DNA of 64,000 nt from Shinella granuli. GTDB lineage: Bacteria; Pseudomonadota; Alphaproteobacteria; Rhizobiales; Rhizobiaceae. The stretch is from NCBI RefSeq assembly GCF_004341885.1, contig NZ_SLVX01000002.1, positions 62,001 to 126,000 of the forward strand, read 5' to 3'. Of this stretch, positions 51,645 to 60,642 are shown piece by piece. A model generated the notes under the pieces. The model saw only the letters and a list, made by a program, of their open reading frames with translations, searched no databases and was not told the origin of the DNA. The translations under genes were made by a program, and so were the position numbers. The stretch's first letter is position 1; every line of letters begins with the position of its first letter.

Positions 51645-52085
51645 ATGCACCAGTTCATCGTTCCCCACCGGCGGGCGTCCTTCAAGACCGCGTCCGGCTC
51701 CGCCCTCGCGCCGGAGACCAAGAGCGCCGTGCCGGGTGCGGCGCCGGCCCTGCCGGTGGTGCCGGCCGGCGTTGCCTGCCGCATCGTGCGCCAGCTCGTC
51801 CTGGAGATGACGGCGATGGCGGGCGACCGCTCGCTCTTCCGGCGCGACAGCCGGCGCTCCACCTGCCATGTGCGCCAGATCGCCATGTATGTCTGCCATG
51901 TCGTGCTGCAACTGTCGCTGTCCGATATCGGCGCGGCCTACGGGCGCGACCGCACCACGGTCGGCCATGCCTGCAATGTGGTGGAGGATCGCCGCGACGA
52001 TGCCGCCTTCGATGCCTTCGTCTCGGCGATCGAGCGTGTCGTGCTGTCGGTCTTCGGCCTGGCGGGGATCGGCAGCCATGCGTGA
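51645..52085 (+). CDS. Protein with a DnaA domain-IV-like helix-turn-helix
   Basis: 146 aa from the ATG at 51645 (GGAG nine bases ahead); an ATG at 51612 would add 11 residues. Residues ~75-125 (VRQIAMYVCHVVLQLSLSDIGAAYGRDRTTVGHACNVVEDRRDD) match the DNA-contacting signature of DnaA domain IV (AMYL... IG.. FG.RDHTTV.HA), including the Arg and Thr residues that read the DnaA box. There is no ATPase domain, so it can bind but not initiate. Such proteins occur in many Rhizobiales next to a DUF6456 gene, as here. They might compete for DnaA boxes; this is inference. Confidence 0.8.
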   Translation: MHQFIVPHRRASFKTASGSALAPETKSAVPGAAPALPVVPAGVACRIVRQLVLEMTAMAGDRSLFRRDSRRSTCHVRQIAMYVCHVVLQLSLSDIGAAYGRDRTTVGHACNVVEDRRDDAAFDAFVSAIERVVLSVFGLAGIGSHA

Positions 52086-52095
52086 GGGGGCGGTG

Positions 52096-52872
52096 ATGGA
52101 CGATGCCGCGCTTGCGAAGATCCTGCGCTTCCTGCTGGCGGTGGGCGAGGCGCGGCTGGCCGAAGACGCCGTCCTTGCCGCCGACGGGCGCCGGCAGCCG
52201 CTCGCCCCGGCGGTTCTCGCCGAGGCGCTGCGCCTCGGCCTCGTCGAGCGAAAGGGCGAGCGGCTTTTCGCGGCGGCGGAAGCGCGGGCCTATCTGAAGC
52301 GCCGGCTCTGCACGGCCGAGACGCCCTTTGCCCTGCAGCACCGCGACATGGCCGAGGTGACGGTGCTGCGCGACGGGGTGCGGGAAAGGGCGCTCGCCAA
52401 CCGGCTGGAATCGCCGCTGGCGAGCCTCACGCGGCTGAAGGAGAAGACGGGCGAGGCGTTCCTGCCGGACACCGCCCTTGCCGCCGGCGAGCGGCTGCAT
52501 GCGGATTTCACCCGCGGCGGCCTGCAGCCGCGTTTGACCATGTCCTGGGAGCCGCGCATCGCCGGCCGCCAGAAGGGCGAGGCGGGCGCGGCGCGCGAGC
52601 TCACCGACACCGCGCTTGCCGCGCGCCTGCGCGTCGCGCGCGCCATCGCGGCGGTCGGGCCGGAACTGTCGGGCGTCGCGCTCGATGTCTGCTGCTTCAT
52701 GAAGGGGCTGGAGACGGTGGAGCGCGAGCGGCAATGGCCCGCCCGCTCGGCCAAGCTGATGCTGCGCGCCGCCCTGATGGCGCTCGCCCGCCACTACGCC
52801 CCGCCGGCCCCGGCCGGGCGGCGGGCGCATGCCTGGGGCGCGGAGGGCTATCGGCCGGATCTGCCGGGGTGA
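52096..52872 (+). CDS. DUF6456 domain protein
   Basis: 258 aa from the ATG at 52096 (AGGGGG five bases ahead); an ATG 18 bp upstream would overlap the preceding stop. The C-terminal half (ESPLASLTRLKEKTGEAFLPDTALAAGERLHADFTRGGLQPRLTMSWEP ... LDVCCFMKGLETVERERQWPARSAKLMLRAALMALARHY) is the DUF6456 domain; the N-terminal part could hold a winged helix (LAEALRLGLVERKGERLF). Role unknown. Pairing with the DnaA-IV-like gene, 10 bp upstream, is conserved in relatives as far as I know and suggests a shared DNA-related job. Confidence 0.8.
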   Translation: MDDAALAKILRFLLAVGEARLAEDAVLAADGRRQPLAPAVLAEALRLGLVERKGERLFAAAEARAYLKRRLCTAETPFALQHRDMAEVTVLRDGVRERALANRLESPLASLTRLKEKTGEAFLPDTALAAGERLHADFTRGGLQPRLTMSWEPRIAGRQKGEAGAARELTDTALAARLRVARAIAAVGPELSGVALDVCCFMKGLETVERERQWPARSAKLMLRAALMALARHYAPPAPAGRRAHAWGAEGYRPDLPG

Positions 52873-52975
52873 GGGGGCCTCGCAGGCAGGTCGATGGCGG
52901 GAATGCGGCGTTAGGTTCGTTGTTCCGCAAAATGGGCACGGCAGCCGCATATGAGCAGGCGAAGCAGCATGTGGC

Positions 52976-53136
52976 ATCACCCCCCTCTGGCCTGCCGGCC
53001 ATCTCCCCCTCAAGGGGGGAGATCGGCAAGAGGCAAAAACCTTGCTCAATCAGCAGCTTTTGAGATTGGCGGGACGGTGCCCCATCCAATCTCCCCCCTT
53101 GAGGGGGAGATGGCCGGCAGGCCAGAGGGGGGTGAT
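52976..53136. repeat. 161-bp element with 51-bp inverted arms
   Basis: Bases 52976-53026 and 53086-53136 are reverse complements over 51 bp with one mismatch; the arm reads ATCACCCCCCTCTGGCCTGC then CGGCCATCTCCCCCTCAAGG. A single related arm is in the mrp gap (46737). It fills the gap between the DUF6456 gene and sufE and could fold as one long hairpin in either transcript. Confidence 0.85.
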
Positions 53137-53202
53137 GGCCCGGTCGACAAGGGAGATCGGGGGCAGCGATGCTGAGGCCGTTCAGGCGAAAATGCCGGCC
53201 GC

Positions 53203-53622
53203 CTACGCCGCCACCCGCATCGCCGCCTCTTCCCTTATGCGCCGCACCATCGAGCGCAGGCCGTTGGCGCGCTGGGAGGAGAGGTGCTCGACGAGGCCGA
53301 TGGCGTTGAAGGTGTCGATGGCGTCGAGGGCGGCGATCTCGGAGGCGCGCTTGCCGGAATAGATGGCGAGCACGATGGCGACGAGGCCGCGCACGATATG
53401 GGCGTCCGAATCGCCCGTGAAGGTCATGACCGGATCGGCGCCCGCGCCGACCTGGCTGACGAGCCAGACCTGGCTGGCGCAGCCCTGCACCTTGTTGGCG
53501 GCCGTGCGCTGCTCCTCCGGCAGGTCCGGCAGCGCCTTGCCGAGCTCGATGACATAGCGGTAGCGGTCCTCCCATTCGTCGAGGAAGGCGAAGTCGTCGA
53601 TGATCTCTTGCAGCGTGGCCAT
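53203..53622 (-). CDS. sufE: SufE-type cysteine desulfuration protein
   Basis: 139 aa from the ATG at 53622, GGAAGAACC ahead. SufE fold with the sulfur-accepting Cys in ANKVQGCASQVWL near residue 51, and LPEEQRTAANKVQGC and GLVAIVLAIYSGKRASEI as family sequences. It takes persulfide from the cysteine desulfurase SufS for Fe-S cluster assembly. The suf operon itself is not in the window; a free-standing sufE is normal in rhizobia. Confidence 0.94.
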   Translation of the reverse strand: MATLQEIIDDFAFLDEWEDRYRYVIELGKALPDLPEEQRTAANKVQGCASQVWLVSQVGAGADPVMTFTGDSDAHIVRGLVAIVLAIYSGKRASEIAALDAIDTFNAIGLVEHLSSQRANGLRSMVRRIREEAAMRVAA

Positions 53623-53691
53623 GGTTCTTCCGTGTGCGGGGACTGCCTTCATATAGGCGAGGCCGCCCGGAATTTGAACCGCAAACCGACG

Positions 53692-53732
53692 GGGCAAAAA
53701 GAAACGCCGCAGGGAACGGGTCCATGCGGCGG
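53692..53732 (-). terminator. Rho-independent terminator of the DUF5330 gene
   Basis: On the minus strand CGCCGCATGG pairs with CCCTGCGGCG (one mismatch) and is followed by TTTCTTTTTG, about 100 bp downstream of the DUF5330 stop. The rest of 53623-53830 holds nothing else visible. Confidence 0.7.
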
Positions 53733-53830
53733 TTGCAGGGCAACGAGTGAGGCAGGCAGAAAAACGGTCGGGCGACGTCCGGAGGGGAAAGAGGATCCGT
53801 TTCCGGACGGGCGGGAATTGGGGGGCGGTA

Positions 53831-54256
53831 TCAGCCCTTGTGGTCGGGGCGGCGGGTCGGGATGGCGACGGTGCCGGTGATGACCTCGTCGTCGGCGTCG
53901 ATGGTCGCCATGGCCGGGAGCGGCTGGTCGAGCGCTTCCCTGGCGGCCGGATCGGCCTTGGCGACGGCGGTGCCCTCTTCGGCGAACTGGGTGTCGAGGA
54001 ACTGGTAGGCGATGCGGGCGCCTTCGCGGGCCCGGTGGCCGAGGGCGACGAAGGTCTCGGCGCCCTTCTCGCAGACGTCGGGCTTTTCCAGGCACATGGC
54101 GGTGACGTAATGCAGCGCTTCACTGGCGGCGGTGAAGGTGCCGCCGATCTCGACCGTCGGGCCCTTCTCCAGCTTGGCGGAGGATTCCGCGTCCAGGAAG
54201 GGGAGCAGGACGAGAACCAGTGAGAACCAGAACGTTCCCTTGATCAGAAACCACAT
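53831..54256 (-). CDS. DUF5330 family protein
   Basis: 141 aa from the ATG at 54256. Residues 4-21 (LIKGTFWFSLVLVLLPFL) are an N-terminal membrane anchor. The region TFTAASEALHYVTAMCLEKPDVCEKGAETFVALGHRAREGARIAYQFL, with two conserved Cys, is the DUF5330 domain, confined to Rhizobiales. Faces the periplasm; function unknown. Its position next to divJ is conserved in relatives of which I am aware. Confidence 0.85.
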   Translation of the reverse strand: MWFLIKGTFWFSLVLVLLPFLDAESSAKLEKGPTVEIGGTFTAASEALHYVTAMCLEKPDVCEKGAETFVALGHRAREGARIAYQFLDTQFAEEGTAVAKADPAAREALDQPLPAMATIDADDEVITGTVAIPTRRPDHKG

Positions 54257-54738
54257 CGCTTGCCATCCTCGTTATCGCCTCGGCTCTTTGCGGCCTTCGG
54301 CTTGTCTGGTCCTTGGCGAACCGTTGATGCGAGAATAGGGGCGGGAAGGAAATTCCCCTTTGCAGGAATCATTCGGGTTTTGCCCAGTTTTGATTAAAAT
54401 GCGATCTATCTCGTTCCTGTCGGCACTTTAAACGCATTTGAGGCGGATTTTAGCGATTGCCGTTAAGGATCGTGGCGGGCCGCGCCGCGGCAAGGCGCCG
54501 GAATGCCGGGAGGGCGTCTTCCGGCCCTTTGCCCCAGAAGTTAATATGAACAGAAAAATGCCGCAAAATGAGGCGCTTACGCCCCGTTAACCACGCCGGA
54601 CGAATGGCCGTTGGATTGCCCCGAAATGGGACTTTTGGGCCTTTTTGACCCGCTTTCAGGCCCCGCCGTTTATCCTTTCCTTAAGTCGCCGATGCGATTT
54701 TGGGCGCACCAAAAGAACATAAACGGCAGGGTATCGCG
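54257..54738. other. Intergenic region between DUF5330 and divJ
   Basis: A 480-bp divergent promoter region, less GC-rich at 54340-54430 (AGTTTTGATTAAAATGCG). Several GTTAA/TTAA words occur (54464, 54549, 54585), as in CtrA-controlled promoters, but no exact TTAA-N7-TTAA box is present. I see no gene in it. Confidence 0.5.
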
Positions 54739-56295
54739 TTGCGCCAATTGACCACCATCGCTGACAGAATGGCAGCCCGCCTGGGCGCCGTTGCTGGCGT
54801 TGCTGGCGCGTCCGTTGCCGATCAGCGCCCGTCCGCGTCGCTGCGCGCCACCACGCTGGCGCTGCTGGCGGCCGTTCCCGGCCTGCCGCTCATCCTGTCC
54901 GCCGTCATGCCCGCCTCCGCCGCGCTGCCGGCCGGCGTCGCGCTGGCCGGCGCCGGCGCACTGCTGACGGCGGCGGCCGCGACCCTCAAGGAAAAGCCGG
55001 CGCCGCAGAAGAGCTTTGCCGAGGAGCTGGCCGCCGCCGCGCCGCCCGCCGCCTCTCCTTATGATCTCTTCGCCGGCCTCGTGACGCTGCACGATGCGCG
55101 CGGCTTCGTCACGGCGGTGCATGGCCGCGACCGCGCCGACATGCTCGCCTGGATGCGCGATCCCATGGGCCGCGGCTATCTCGACCAGATCCATGTGTCC
55201 GACCGGATCGGCTTCCTCGCCGCGATCGACCGCCTGCGCCAGGGCGGCACGCGCGAGACCGTCGAACTGCGCATCGACCGCCCGCGCATCGAGGCGGATG
55301 CCGAGCAGTTCACCCATATGCGCGTGGAAATGACGGCGCTTGCCGGCGCGGACGGCGCGCTGGCCGCCGTCGTCGCCCAGTCGCGCGACATGTCCGACGA
55401 GGCGCGGCTGCGCGGCGAGAGCGCGCGCAAGGCGGCCGAGGCCGAATCGGCCAACGACGCCAAGACGCGGTTCCTGGCCGCCGTCAGCCACGAGCTGCGC
55501 ACGCCGCTGAACGCCATCCTCGGCTTTTCCGACATCCTCGCCGGGGAGTATTTCGGCAAGCTGGAGAACGACCGGCAGCGCGAATATGTCACGCTGATCC
55601 ACCAGTCGGGCTCGCATCTCCTGTCGGTCGTCAACACCATGCTCGACGTCTCGAAGATCGAGGCGGGCCGTTACGAACTCATGAGCGAGCCCTTCCTCGT
55701 CGCCGACAGCGTGAAGGCCTGCGAGCAGATGCTCGGCCTCCAGGCGCGCGAGAAGGGCATCAAGCTGACGAGCCGCGTGCCGCGCGCCATCGGCGAGGCC
55801 GTCGCCGACCAGCGGGCGATCCAGCAGGTGCTCATCAACCTCGTCGGCAATGCGATCAAGTTCACCGACCGCGGCGGCATCGTCACCATCGATGCGACGC
55901 GCGAGGGCCGGGACCTCATCCTGACCGTCAGCGATACCGGCATCGGCATCCCCGCCGACAAGCTGGCGCTGATCGGCCAGCCCTTCATGCAGGTGCAGAA
56001 CGAATATACCCGCAAATACGAGGGCACCGGCCTCGGCCTGTCGCTGGTCAAGGGTCTCGTGGCGCTGCATGGCGGCAGCTTCCTCATCCAGAGCCGGCCG
56101 GGCGAGGGCACGGTCATCAGCGTGCGCGTGCCGGCCGACGGCTCCGGCATCGCGCAGGAAAACGACCTGCGGCCGGGACCTGCATCCACCGTCGAATTTC
56201 CGCCGCGCCTTGCGGCTGTGATCGAGACGGTTTACGAGCCGTCGCGAGATGGCAAGGACACGAACGATGAACGCGCACGTCAGAAGACAGCCTGA
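54739..56295 (+). CDS. divJ: DivJ-type sensor histidine kinase
   Basis: About 518 aa from a TTG at 54739 (AGGG seven bases ahead); TTG 54700 and ATG 54769 are alternatives, so the start is uncertain. Two membrane helices (residues ~35-85), a PAS-like region (LVTLHDARGFVTAVHGRDRADMLAWMRDPMGRGYLDQIHVSDRIGFLAAI), then the DHp domain with AVSHELRTPLNAILGFSDIL and a HATPase (NLVGNAIKFTDRG, SDTGIGIPADKL, GTGLGLSLVKGLV). DHp residues match the DivJ/PleC/PdhS group that acts on DivK and PleD and hence CtrA. Gene order (mucR ... sufE, DUF5330, kinase) and the short N-terminus favour DivJ. Its end overlaps the next gene by 29 bp. Confidence 0.78.
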   Translation: MRQLTTIADRMAARLGAVAGVAGASVADQRPSASLRATTLALLAAVPGLPLILSAVMPASAALPAGVALAGAGALLTAAAATLKEKPAPQKSFAEELAAAAPPAASPYDLFAGLVTLHDARGFVTAVHGRDRADMLAWMRDPMGRGYLDQIHVSDRIGFLAAIDRLRQGGTRETVELRIDRPRIEADAEQFTHMRVEMTALAGADGALAAVVAQSRDMSDEARLRGESARKAAEAESANDAKTRFLAAVSHELRTPLNAILGFSDILAGEYFGKLENDRQREYVTLIHQSGSHLLSVVNTMLDVSKIEAGRYELMSEPFLVADSVKACEQMLGLQAREKGIKLTSRVPRAIGEAVADQRAIQQVLINLVGNAIKFTDRGGIVTIDATREGRDLILTVSDTGIGIPADKLALIGQPFMQVQNEYTRKYEGTGLGLSLVKGLVALHGGSFLIQSRPGEGTVISVRVPADGSGIAQENDLRPGPASTVEFPPRLAAVIETVYEPSRDGKDTNDERARQKTA

Positions 56296-56980
56296 GCGGC
56301 GGCCCCAGGGCCAGACCCGCAAGGGCCGGTCCGGCACCCGCGTGGAGCCGCGCCGGCCGAATATCGTGATCGCCACGCTTGCGGCGCTCGGCGGCCTTGC
56401 CGCGCGCCACCCGACCGTGGTCGGCGGCACCTGCGCCTTCGTCGTGGTCTTCTCCTTCGTCGCCGCCAATGCGCTGTGGTACCAGCCGGGCGGCCATCCG
56501 GCGCCGTTCCTGAAGATGCGCTCGGCCGACAATTCCCTCGGCTTCACCGCCACGAAGCCCGAGCCGCACGATGTGACGACCTTCGTCATCGAGCGGGCCG
56601 AGGAGGGCGAGCCGCTGCCCGAGGTGACCGACGTGACGCCCGCCGAGCGGCCCTTCGACGAGGTGGCCAAGGTCATCGAAAGCAAGCCGGCCCAGACGCA
56701 GGCGGACGTCGAGGAAGACCCGGTGGCCGCGGCCATCCTGCAGGCCGAGGCCGATCCGGCCGTCACCTCCGCTGTCGCGCGGCCGGTGCCGAGCGAGCTG
56801 GTGATGAAGATCCAGAAGGGCCTCAGCAACATCGCCTATACGGATATCGCCGTGGACGGGCTGATCGGCGAGAAGACCCGCACGGCGATCCGCCATTTCG
56901 AAAAGCACTATCGCCTGCCGGTCACCGGCGAGCCGAACGAGAAGGTGCTCGCCAAGCTGAAGGACATCGGCGCGCTCTGA
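56267..56980 (+). CDS. Peptidoglycan-binding-domain protein with membrane anchor
   Basis: 237 aa from the ATG at 56267 (AAGGA eight to nine bases ahead), 29 bp before the kinase stop. A basic cytoplasmic N-terminus (RRQPERRPQGQTRKGRSGTRVEPRR), one membrane helix (~45-70), a disordered Glu/Pro-rich stretch, and a C-terminal PG_binding_1 domain (LVMKIQKGLSNIAYTDIAVDGLIGEKTRTAIRHFEKHYRLPVTGEPNEKVLAKL). It likely links the inner membrane to peptidoglycan. Its overlap with divJ suggests cell-cycle-linked synthesis. Confidence 0.85.
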   Translation: MNAHVRRQPERRPQGQTRKGRSGTRVEPRRPNIVIATLAALGGLAARHPTVVGGTCAFVVVFSFVAANALWYQPGGHPAPFLKMRSADNSLGFTATKPEPHDVTTFVIERAEEGEPLPEVTDVTPAERPFDEVAKVIESKPAQTQADVEEDPVAAAILQAEADPAVTSAVARPVPSELVMKIQKGLSNIAYTDIAVDGLIGEKTRTAIRHFEKHYRLPVTGEPNEKVLAKLKDIGAL

Positions 56981-57103
56981 CGAAGGCGGGCTCCATGCGA
57001 CCAAAGTCGCATGCCGCAATGGCACATCTGCCGATGGTTCTTAAAGGATGCGTTAACCATGCCTGCCGGATGATCCGATCATCATCGGGAGGATCGTCGA
57101 ACC

Positions 57104-58555
57104 ATGTCCAACGCTGCCTTGCGTGAGACTGCGCATACCCGAAACGAGGACGAAGGACAGGCGCCGGTCGATGGCGCTGCGCTGCGCCGGGTCGTCGGCT
57201 CGCTGGCCGTCGAGGCGTCGGATCTCGGCCTGCATCTCGTCGATATCGCCGGCTCCATCCAGGACACCGCCGCCCAGTCGCGCGAGCACGCTACGCTCTT
57301 CACCCGGCTGACCCAGTCGGCGACCGCGATCGCCAGCGCCAATGGCGACATCGCCCGCTCGCTCGGCGAGACGGACCAACTGGCCGCGAGCGCCCGTCAG
57401 GTGCTCGGCGAGCAGGCGGTGCAGCTCGACGGCTCGATTGCCGCCATCGACCACATGGTGACGGCCTCCAACGAGATCGGCACGGAAATCTCCGCCTTTT
57501 CCGGGGCGCTGGCCGATGTCGGCCGGCTTGCCGACGCCATCGGCACCATCGCCCGGCAGACCAACCTCCTGGCGCTGAACGCGGCCATCGAGGCGGCGCG
57601 CGCGGGCGAGGCGGGCAAGGGCTTTGCGGTCGTGGCGGCGGAGGTGCGGGCGCTGTCGCTCGAAACCTCAAGCACGACGGCCTCGATCCAGAAGACGCTG
57701 CAGGCGCTGCGCGCCCGCATCGACCGGCTGGAGGCGGCGGGCGAGGAGGCGCGCGTTTCCGCCGAGGGCGTCAAGGCGACGGCATCGCAGGTTCAGGGCT
57801 CGTTCGCCGGCGTCGAGGAGGTCATGTCGAAGATCCTCGACAGCGCCTCGGCGCTCGCCGCGACGACGGGCGCCGTGGACCGGGAGTGCAGCGACTTCGC
57901 ACGCTCGATCGGCGCGGCTTCGGCGGAGGTCATCCGGTCCAACGAGACGCTGCAGGGCGCTTCCGGCAAGGTCGGCGAGGTGGTGGCGATTTCCGAGCGC
58001 ATCATCCAGGCGACGGCGAGCGCCGGGATCGAGACGCCGGACAGTCCCTATATCCGCCTCGTGCAGCAACTGGCCGACAAGGTCTCGGCGCGCTTCTCGG
58101 CCGCCGTCGCCAGCGGCGAGATGGGCATGGAGGCGCTGTTCGACCGGCAGTACCGGCCGATCCCGGGCACCGATCCGGTGCAGATGACGACGCGTTTCAC
58201 CGATTTCACCGACCGCGTGCTGCCCGATATCCAGGAGCCGGCGGTGGCCGCGGACACGCGCATCGCCTTCTGCGCGGCGATCGACGACCGGGGCTACCTG
58301 CCGACGCACAACCGCAAGTTCTCCGAGCCGCAGCGGCCGGGCGATCCGGCCTGGAACACCGCCAACTGCCGCAACCGCCGGATCTTCGACGACCGGGTGG
58401 GGCTTGCCGCCGGGCGCAGCACGGAACCCTTCCTCGTGCAGACCTACCGCCGCGACATGGGCGGCGGCCAGTTCGTGCTGATGAAGGACATCTCCGCCCC
58501 CATCACCGTCAACGGCCGCCACTGGCGCGGGCTGCGGCTGGCGATCCGGGTGTGA
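57104..58555 (+). CDS. Soluble methyl-accepting chemotaxis protein with a C-terminal sensor region
   Basis: 483 aa with no membrane helix. The hairpin tip [41 protein letters not shown] (residues ~145-190) is the CheA/CheW-contacting signalling core. After it comes a second region (residues ~310-483) with [43 protein letters not shown] and [21 protein letters not shown], features usually seen in Cache-type periplasmic sensors but placed C-terminally and in the cytoplasm. The ligand is unknown. It should control motility or an alternative output of a che system. Monocistronic. Confidence 0.88.
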   Translation: MSNAALRETAHTRNEDEGQAPVDGAALRRVVGSLAVEASDLGLHLVDIAGSIQDTAAQSREHATLFTRLTQSATAIASANGDIARSLGETDQLAASARQVLGEQAVQLDGSIAAIDHMVTASNEIGTEISAFSGALADVGRLADAIGTIARQTNLLALNAAIEAARAGEAGKGFAVVAAEVRALSLETSSTTASIQKTLQALRARIDRLEAAGEEARVSAEGVKATASQVQGSFAGVEEVMSKILDSASALAATTGAVDRECSDFARSIGAASAEVIRSNETLQGASGKVGEVVAISERIIQATASAGIETPDSPYIRLVQQLADKVSARFSAAVASGEMGMEALFDRQYRPIPGTDPVQMTTRFTDFTDRVLPDIQEPAVAADTRIAFCAAIDDRGYLPTHNRKFSEPQRPGDPAWNTANCRNRRIFDDRVGLAAGRSTEPFLVQTYRRDMGGGQFVLMKDISAPITVNGRHWRGLRLAIRV

Positions 58556-58590
58556 GGCGGGGCTTTTCCTGGCCGCGGTGATGGCGGCGC

Positions 58591-58648
58591 TGCCCCTCAT
58601 CCCGCTGCCGCGACCTTCTCCCCGCAAGCGGGGCGAAGGGGAGGATGC
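58591..58648. repeat. RIME-like element, single unit
   Basis: CCCCTCATCCCGCTGCCGCG then CTTCTCCCCGCAAGCGGGGCGAAGG with one base change in the hairpin arm. It lies between the chemoreceptor and DUF1491 genes. Confidence 0.8.
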
Positions 58649-58756
58649 AGCGTTTTCCCGGGTCCATCGCGGGCATTGTTTGGGGAATGGTAGCGGGATG
58701 AGGGCGCGCCAGGCTTCGCCATTGCCCGATCACGCCGCGCCGTGTATGCCGCCGCC

Positions 58757-59128
58757 ATGCGCCTTCGTTCCGATATCTTCGTGTCCGCCCTGATGCGCCG
58801 CGTCTTTGCCCGTGGCGATTTTGCGGCTGTCGAGGTGAAGGGCGCGGAGGAGGCGGGGGCGGTGTTCGTGCGGCAGGTGTTCCGCGACGGGGCGGAAAGC
58901 CTCCATGCGCCGGCGCCGCAGAGCTTCTTCGAGGCTGAGGAGAGCGGGCTCCGGCGCTTCGAGACGCGCCTGGAGCGGGTCGAGGCGCCTGCCGTCGCCG
59001 AGGCGCTCGCCCGGGAGCGGCGTTTCGACGGCGATCTCTGGGTGGTGTCGATCGAGACCGACGATCTCGGCGATCTCATCGACTTTGCCGCCGCCGAGCC
59101 GAAGGACGACGGGTTCTTCCGGCGCTGA
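58757..59128 (+). CDS. DUF1491 family protein
   Basis: 123 aa from the ATG at 58757 (MRLRSDIFVSALMRRVFARGDFAAVEVKGAEEAGAVFVRQV). The start and the end (ARERRFDGDLWVVSIETDD) are the conserved blocks of DUF1491, a small cytoplasmic family of alphaproteobacteria with no known role. A GTG at 58742 is possible but would add little. Confidence 0.85.
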   Translation: MRLRSDIFVSALMRRVFARGDFAAVEVKGAEEAGAVFVRQVFRDGAESLHAPAPQSFFEAEESGLRRFETRLERVEAPAVAEALARERRFDGDLWVVSIETDDLGDLIDFAAAEPKDDGFFRR

Positions 59129-59271
59129 CGATGCGCTGGCGCGCTCCAAGCGCGCGATAACGGCGGTTTCGTTCCGGGGGCCTGTTCCCGCGGGAACATC
59201 GCGGCGGCGCCGGGCATGGGAAAAGGGAGGCACACAGGCGCTGGCCTGTGTCGAACCCTCGGAGAAACGCC

Positions 59272-59403
59272 ATGTTCATCGTGCTGCCCGCTCTTGCACT
59301 GCTGATTTCGGGAATGTTCGTCGTGACCACGCTCGCCGCGCTCTCGGCCGAGCGCAACGAAGGCGCGACGATTCGCGTACCGGCCAGGCGCCGGATTTTC
59401 TAG
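59272..59403 (+). CDS. Small single-helix membrane protein (43 aa)
   Basis: ATG at 59272 with GGAG seven bases ahead; 43 codons ending TAG. Residues 2-25 (FIVLPALALLISGMFVVTTLAALS) are one membrane helix and the tail is basic (AERNEGATIRVPARRRIF). GC3 is high, as for real genes here. No family recognised. A CACAGGCG/CCTGTG hairpin lies upstream at 59231-59250. Its stop faces the DUF2336 stop 9 bp away. Confidence 0.6.
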   Translation: MFIVLPALALLISGMFVVTTLAALSAERNEGATIRVPARRRIF

Positions 59404-59412
59404 TAGAAACGA

Positions 59413-60327
59413 TCAGCCGGCGGCGCGGTGCCGCGTGGCTTCGGAGGACCTGTCGTGGTGATCCTGCCCATTCGACTGCGCGTCGTCGGCGTTTGCCGCC
59501 TTCGGCAGGCCGTTGCCATTCGTGTAGCTGTCCGCCCGCTGCCAGCTTTCGACCCGGTCGATCGCCTCGGCCGGGTCTAGCGCCGAAAGCAACGCCGCCG
59601 CGCCCCCTTCGGCGAGGTGCGGATAGATCTTCGTCAGCACGAACAGGCTGTCCGCGTCCGGCACGTCGAGCGCCAGGAGCGTCTCGGCGAGCTGGCGGCC
59701 GGACACGTCGAGAAGGATGCGCTCGGACAGCCACTGGCTGGAGCCGAGCGCGTCGGCGAGCGTGACGGCCAGCATGCCGGCCTCGCCCGCGCGCGCGAAC
59801 CGCACGAACAGCGCCTGGTGCGCCTCCGTTGCCGGCTCGAGCCCGAGAGGCGCTTCGACGGCGGGCGTTGCGGCACGCACCAGGGCGCGCAACTCCTCGC
59901 GGATCTGTTCTTCCCGCTCCAGCCTTGCCGCTTCCTTCAGCGACGCCTCGCGATCCTCGCCGACCCTGCGGCTGGCATGGTCCTGATGGCTTGCGACCAG
60001 CGCCTCGACCACGGCGGGGGAGAGGTCGTCCCGCCGGCCGATGGCGCGGGCATGCTCCGGGCCGGCGGCGCGCAGCACATGCATCAGCGTGCGATCGGCA
60101 ATGGCCTTCGAGCCCATGAGGAAGATGGCGGCGACGCCGATCGGCTGGGTGGCGATGAAGAGGGCGGTTTCGTCCGGCACCTGCGGGCAGCGCGAGAGCG
60201 CGGCGACGGCCTGCCGGCGGGCCTCCTCGGTGGAGGCGTTGTAGAGCGGCTCGAAGAGCTCACCGAACTGGCGCAGGTCCGAGCGCGAGGGAAAACGCAG
60301 GCTCTCGAAGCTGGAGACCGTGGCCAT
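59413..60327 (-). CDS. DUF2336 domain protein
   Basis: 304 aa from the ATG at 60327; earlier GTG codons at 60333 and 60390 are open. The helical-repeat region FGELFEPLYNASTEEARRQAVAALSRCPQVPDETALFIATQPIGVAAIFLMGSKAIADRTLMHVLRAAG is the DUF2336 domain, an all-helical, HEAT-like family typical of alphaproteobacteria. Characterised relatives in Caulobacter are linked to cell-cycle/starvation signalling. The C-terminal ~45 residues are Asp/Asn/Ser-rich and disordered. A CtrA-type box lies upstream at 60466. Confidence 0.85.
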   Translation of the reverse strand: MATVSSFESLRFPSRSDLRQFGELFEPLYNASTEEARRQAVAALSRCPQVPDETALFIATQPIGVAAIFLMGSKAIADRTLMHVLRAAGPEHARAIGRRDDLSPAVVEALVASHQDHASRRVGEDREASLKEAARLEREEQIREELRALVRAATPAVEAPLGLEPATEAHQALFVRFARAGEAGMLAVTLADALGSSQWLSERILLDVSGRQLAETLLALDVPDADSLFVLTKIYPHLAEGGAAALLSALDPAEAIDRVESWQRADSYTNGNGLPKAANADDAQSNGQDHHDRSSEATRHRAAG

Positions 60328-60465
60328 CAGCACGATGTCCTTCGGCCGCCCTGCCTGCGGTCTCTCCAGTTCGCGAAACCTGTCCGCCACAAAACACCTG
60401 TTCAGTCCCCGGAACGGCAGCCCCCCGCCGCTTCCCAATCGTTCATGAAAAGTAGAGGAAAAGCG

Positions 60466-60480
60466 TTAGCAAGGCGTTAA
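60466..60480. promoter_or_regulatory. CtrA box (TTAG-N7-TTAA) upstream of the DUF2336 gene
   Basis: TTAG CAAGGCG TTAA, one base off the TTAA-N7-TTAA consensus, followed by CC as in strong sites, about 140 bp upstream of the chosen start codon. Confidence 0.6.
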
Positions 60481-60642
60481 CCCTGCTCGCGCGGAAACCG
60501 CAATGTTTACAACGCAGTGCCGCAAGGGTTGCAGCGGGCGGGCCGGCGGATGCGGACCGTATCGGCACAGGCCCCGCCCGCCCGGCGGGCGCTCCGGCCT
60601 GTACCGCAGGGAACAGCGAACACGCGCACTTCACGCTAGTGT

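Noticed and set aside
54257-54738. CtrA full site in the divJ promoter region
   Set aside because: Several TTAA words exist but none with the 7-bp spacing, so I do not list a site.
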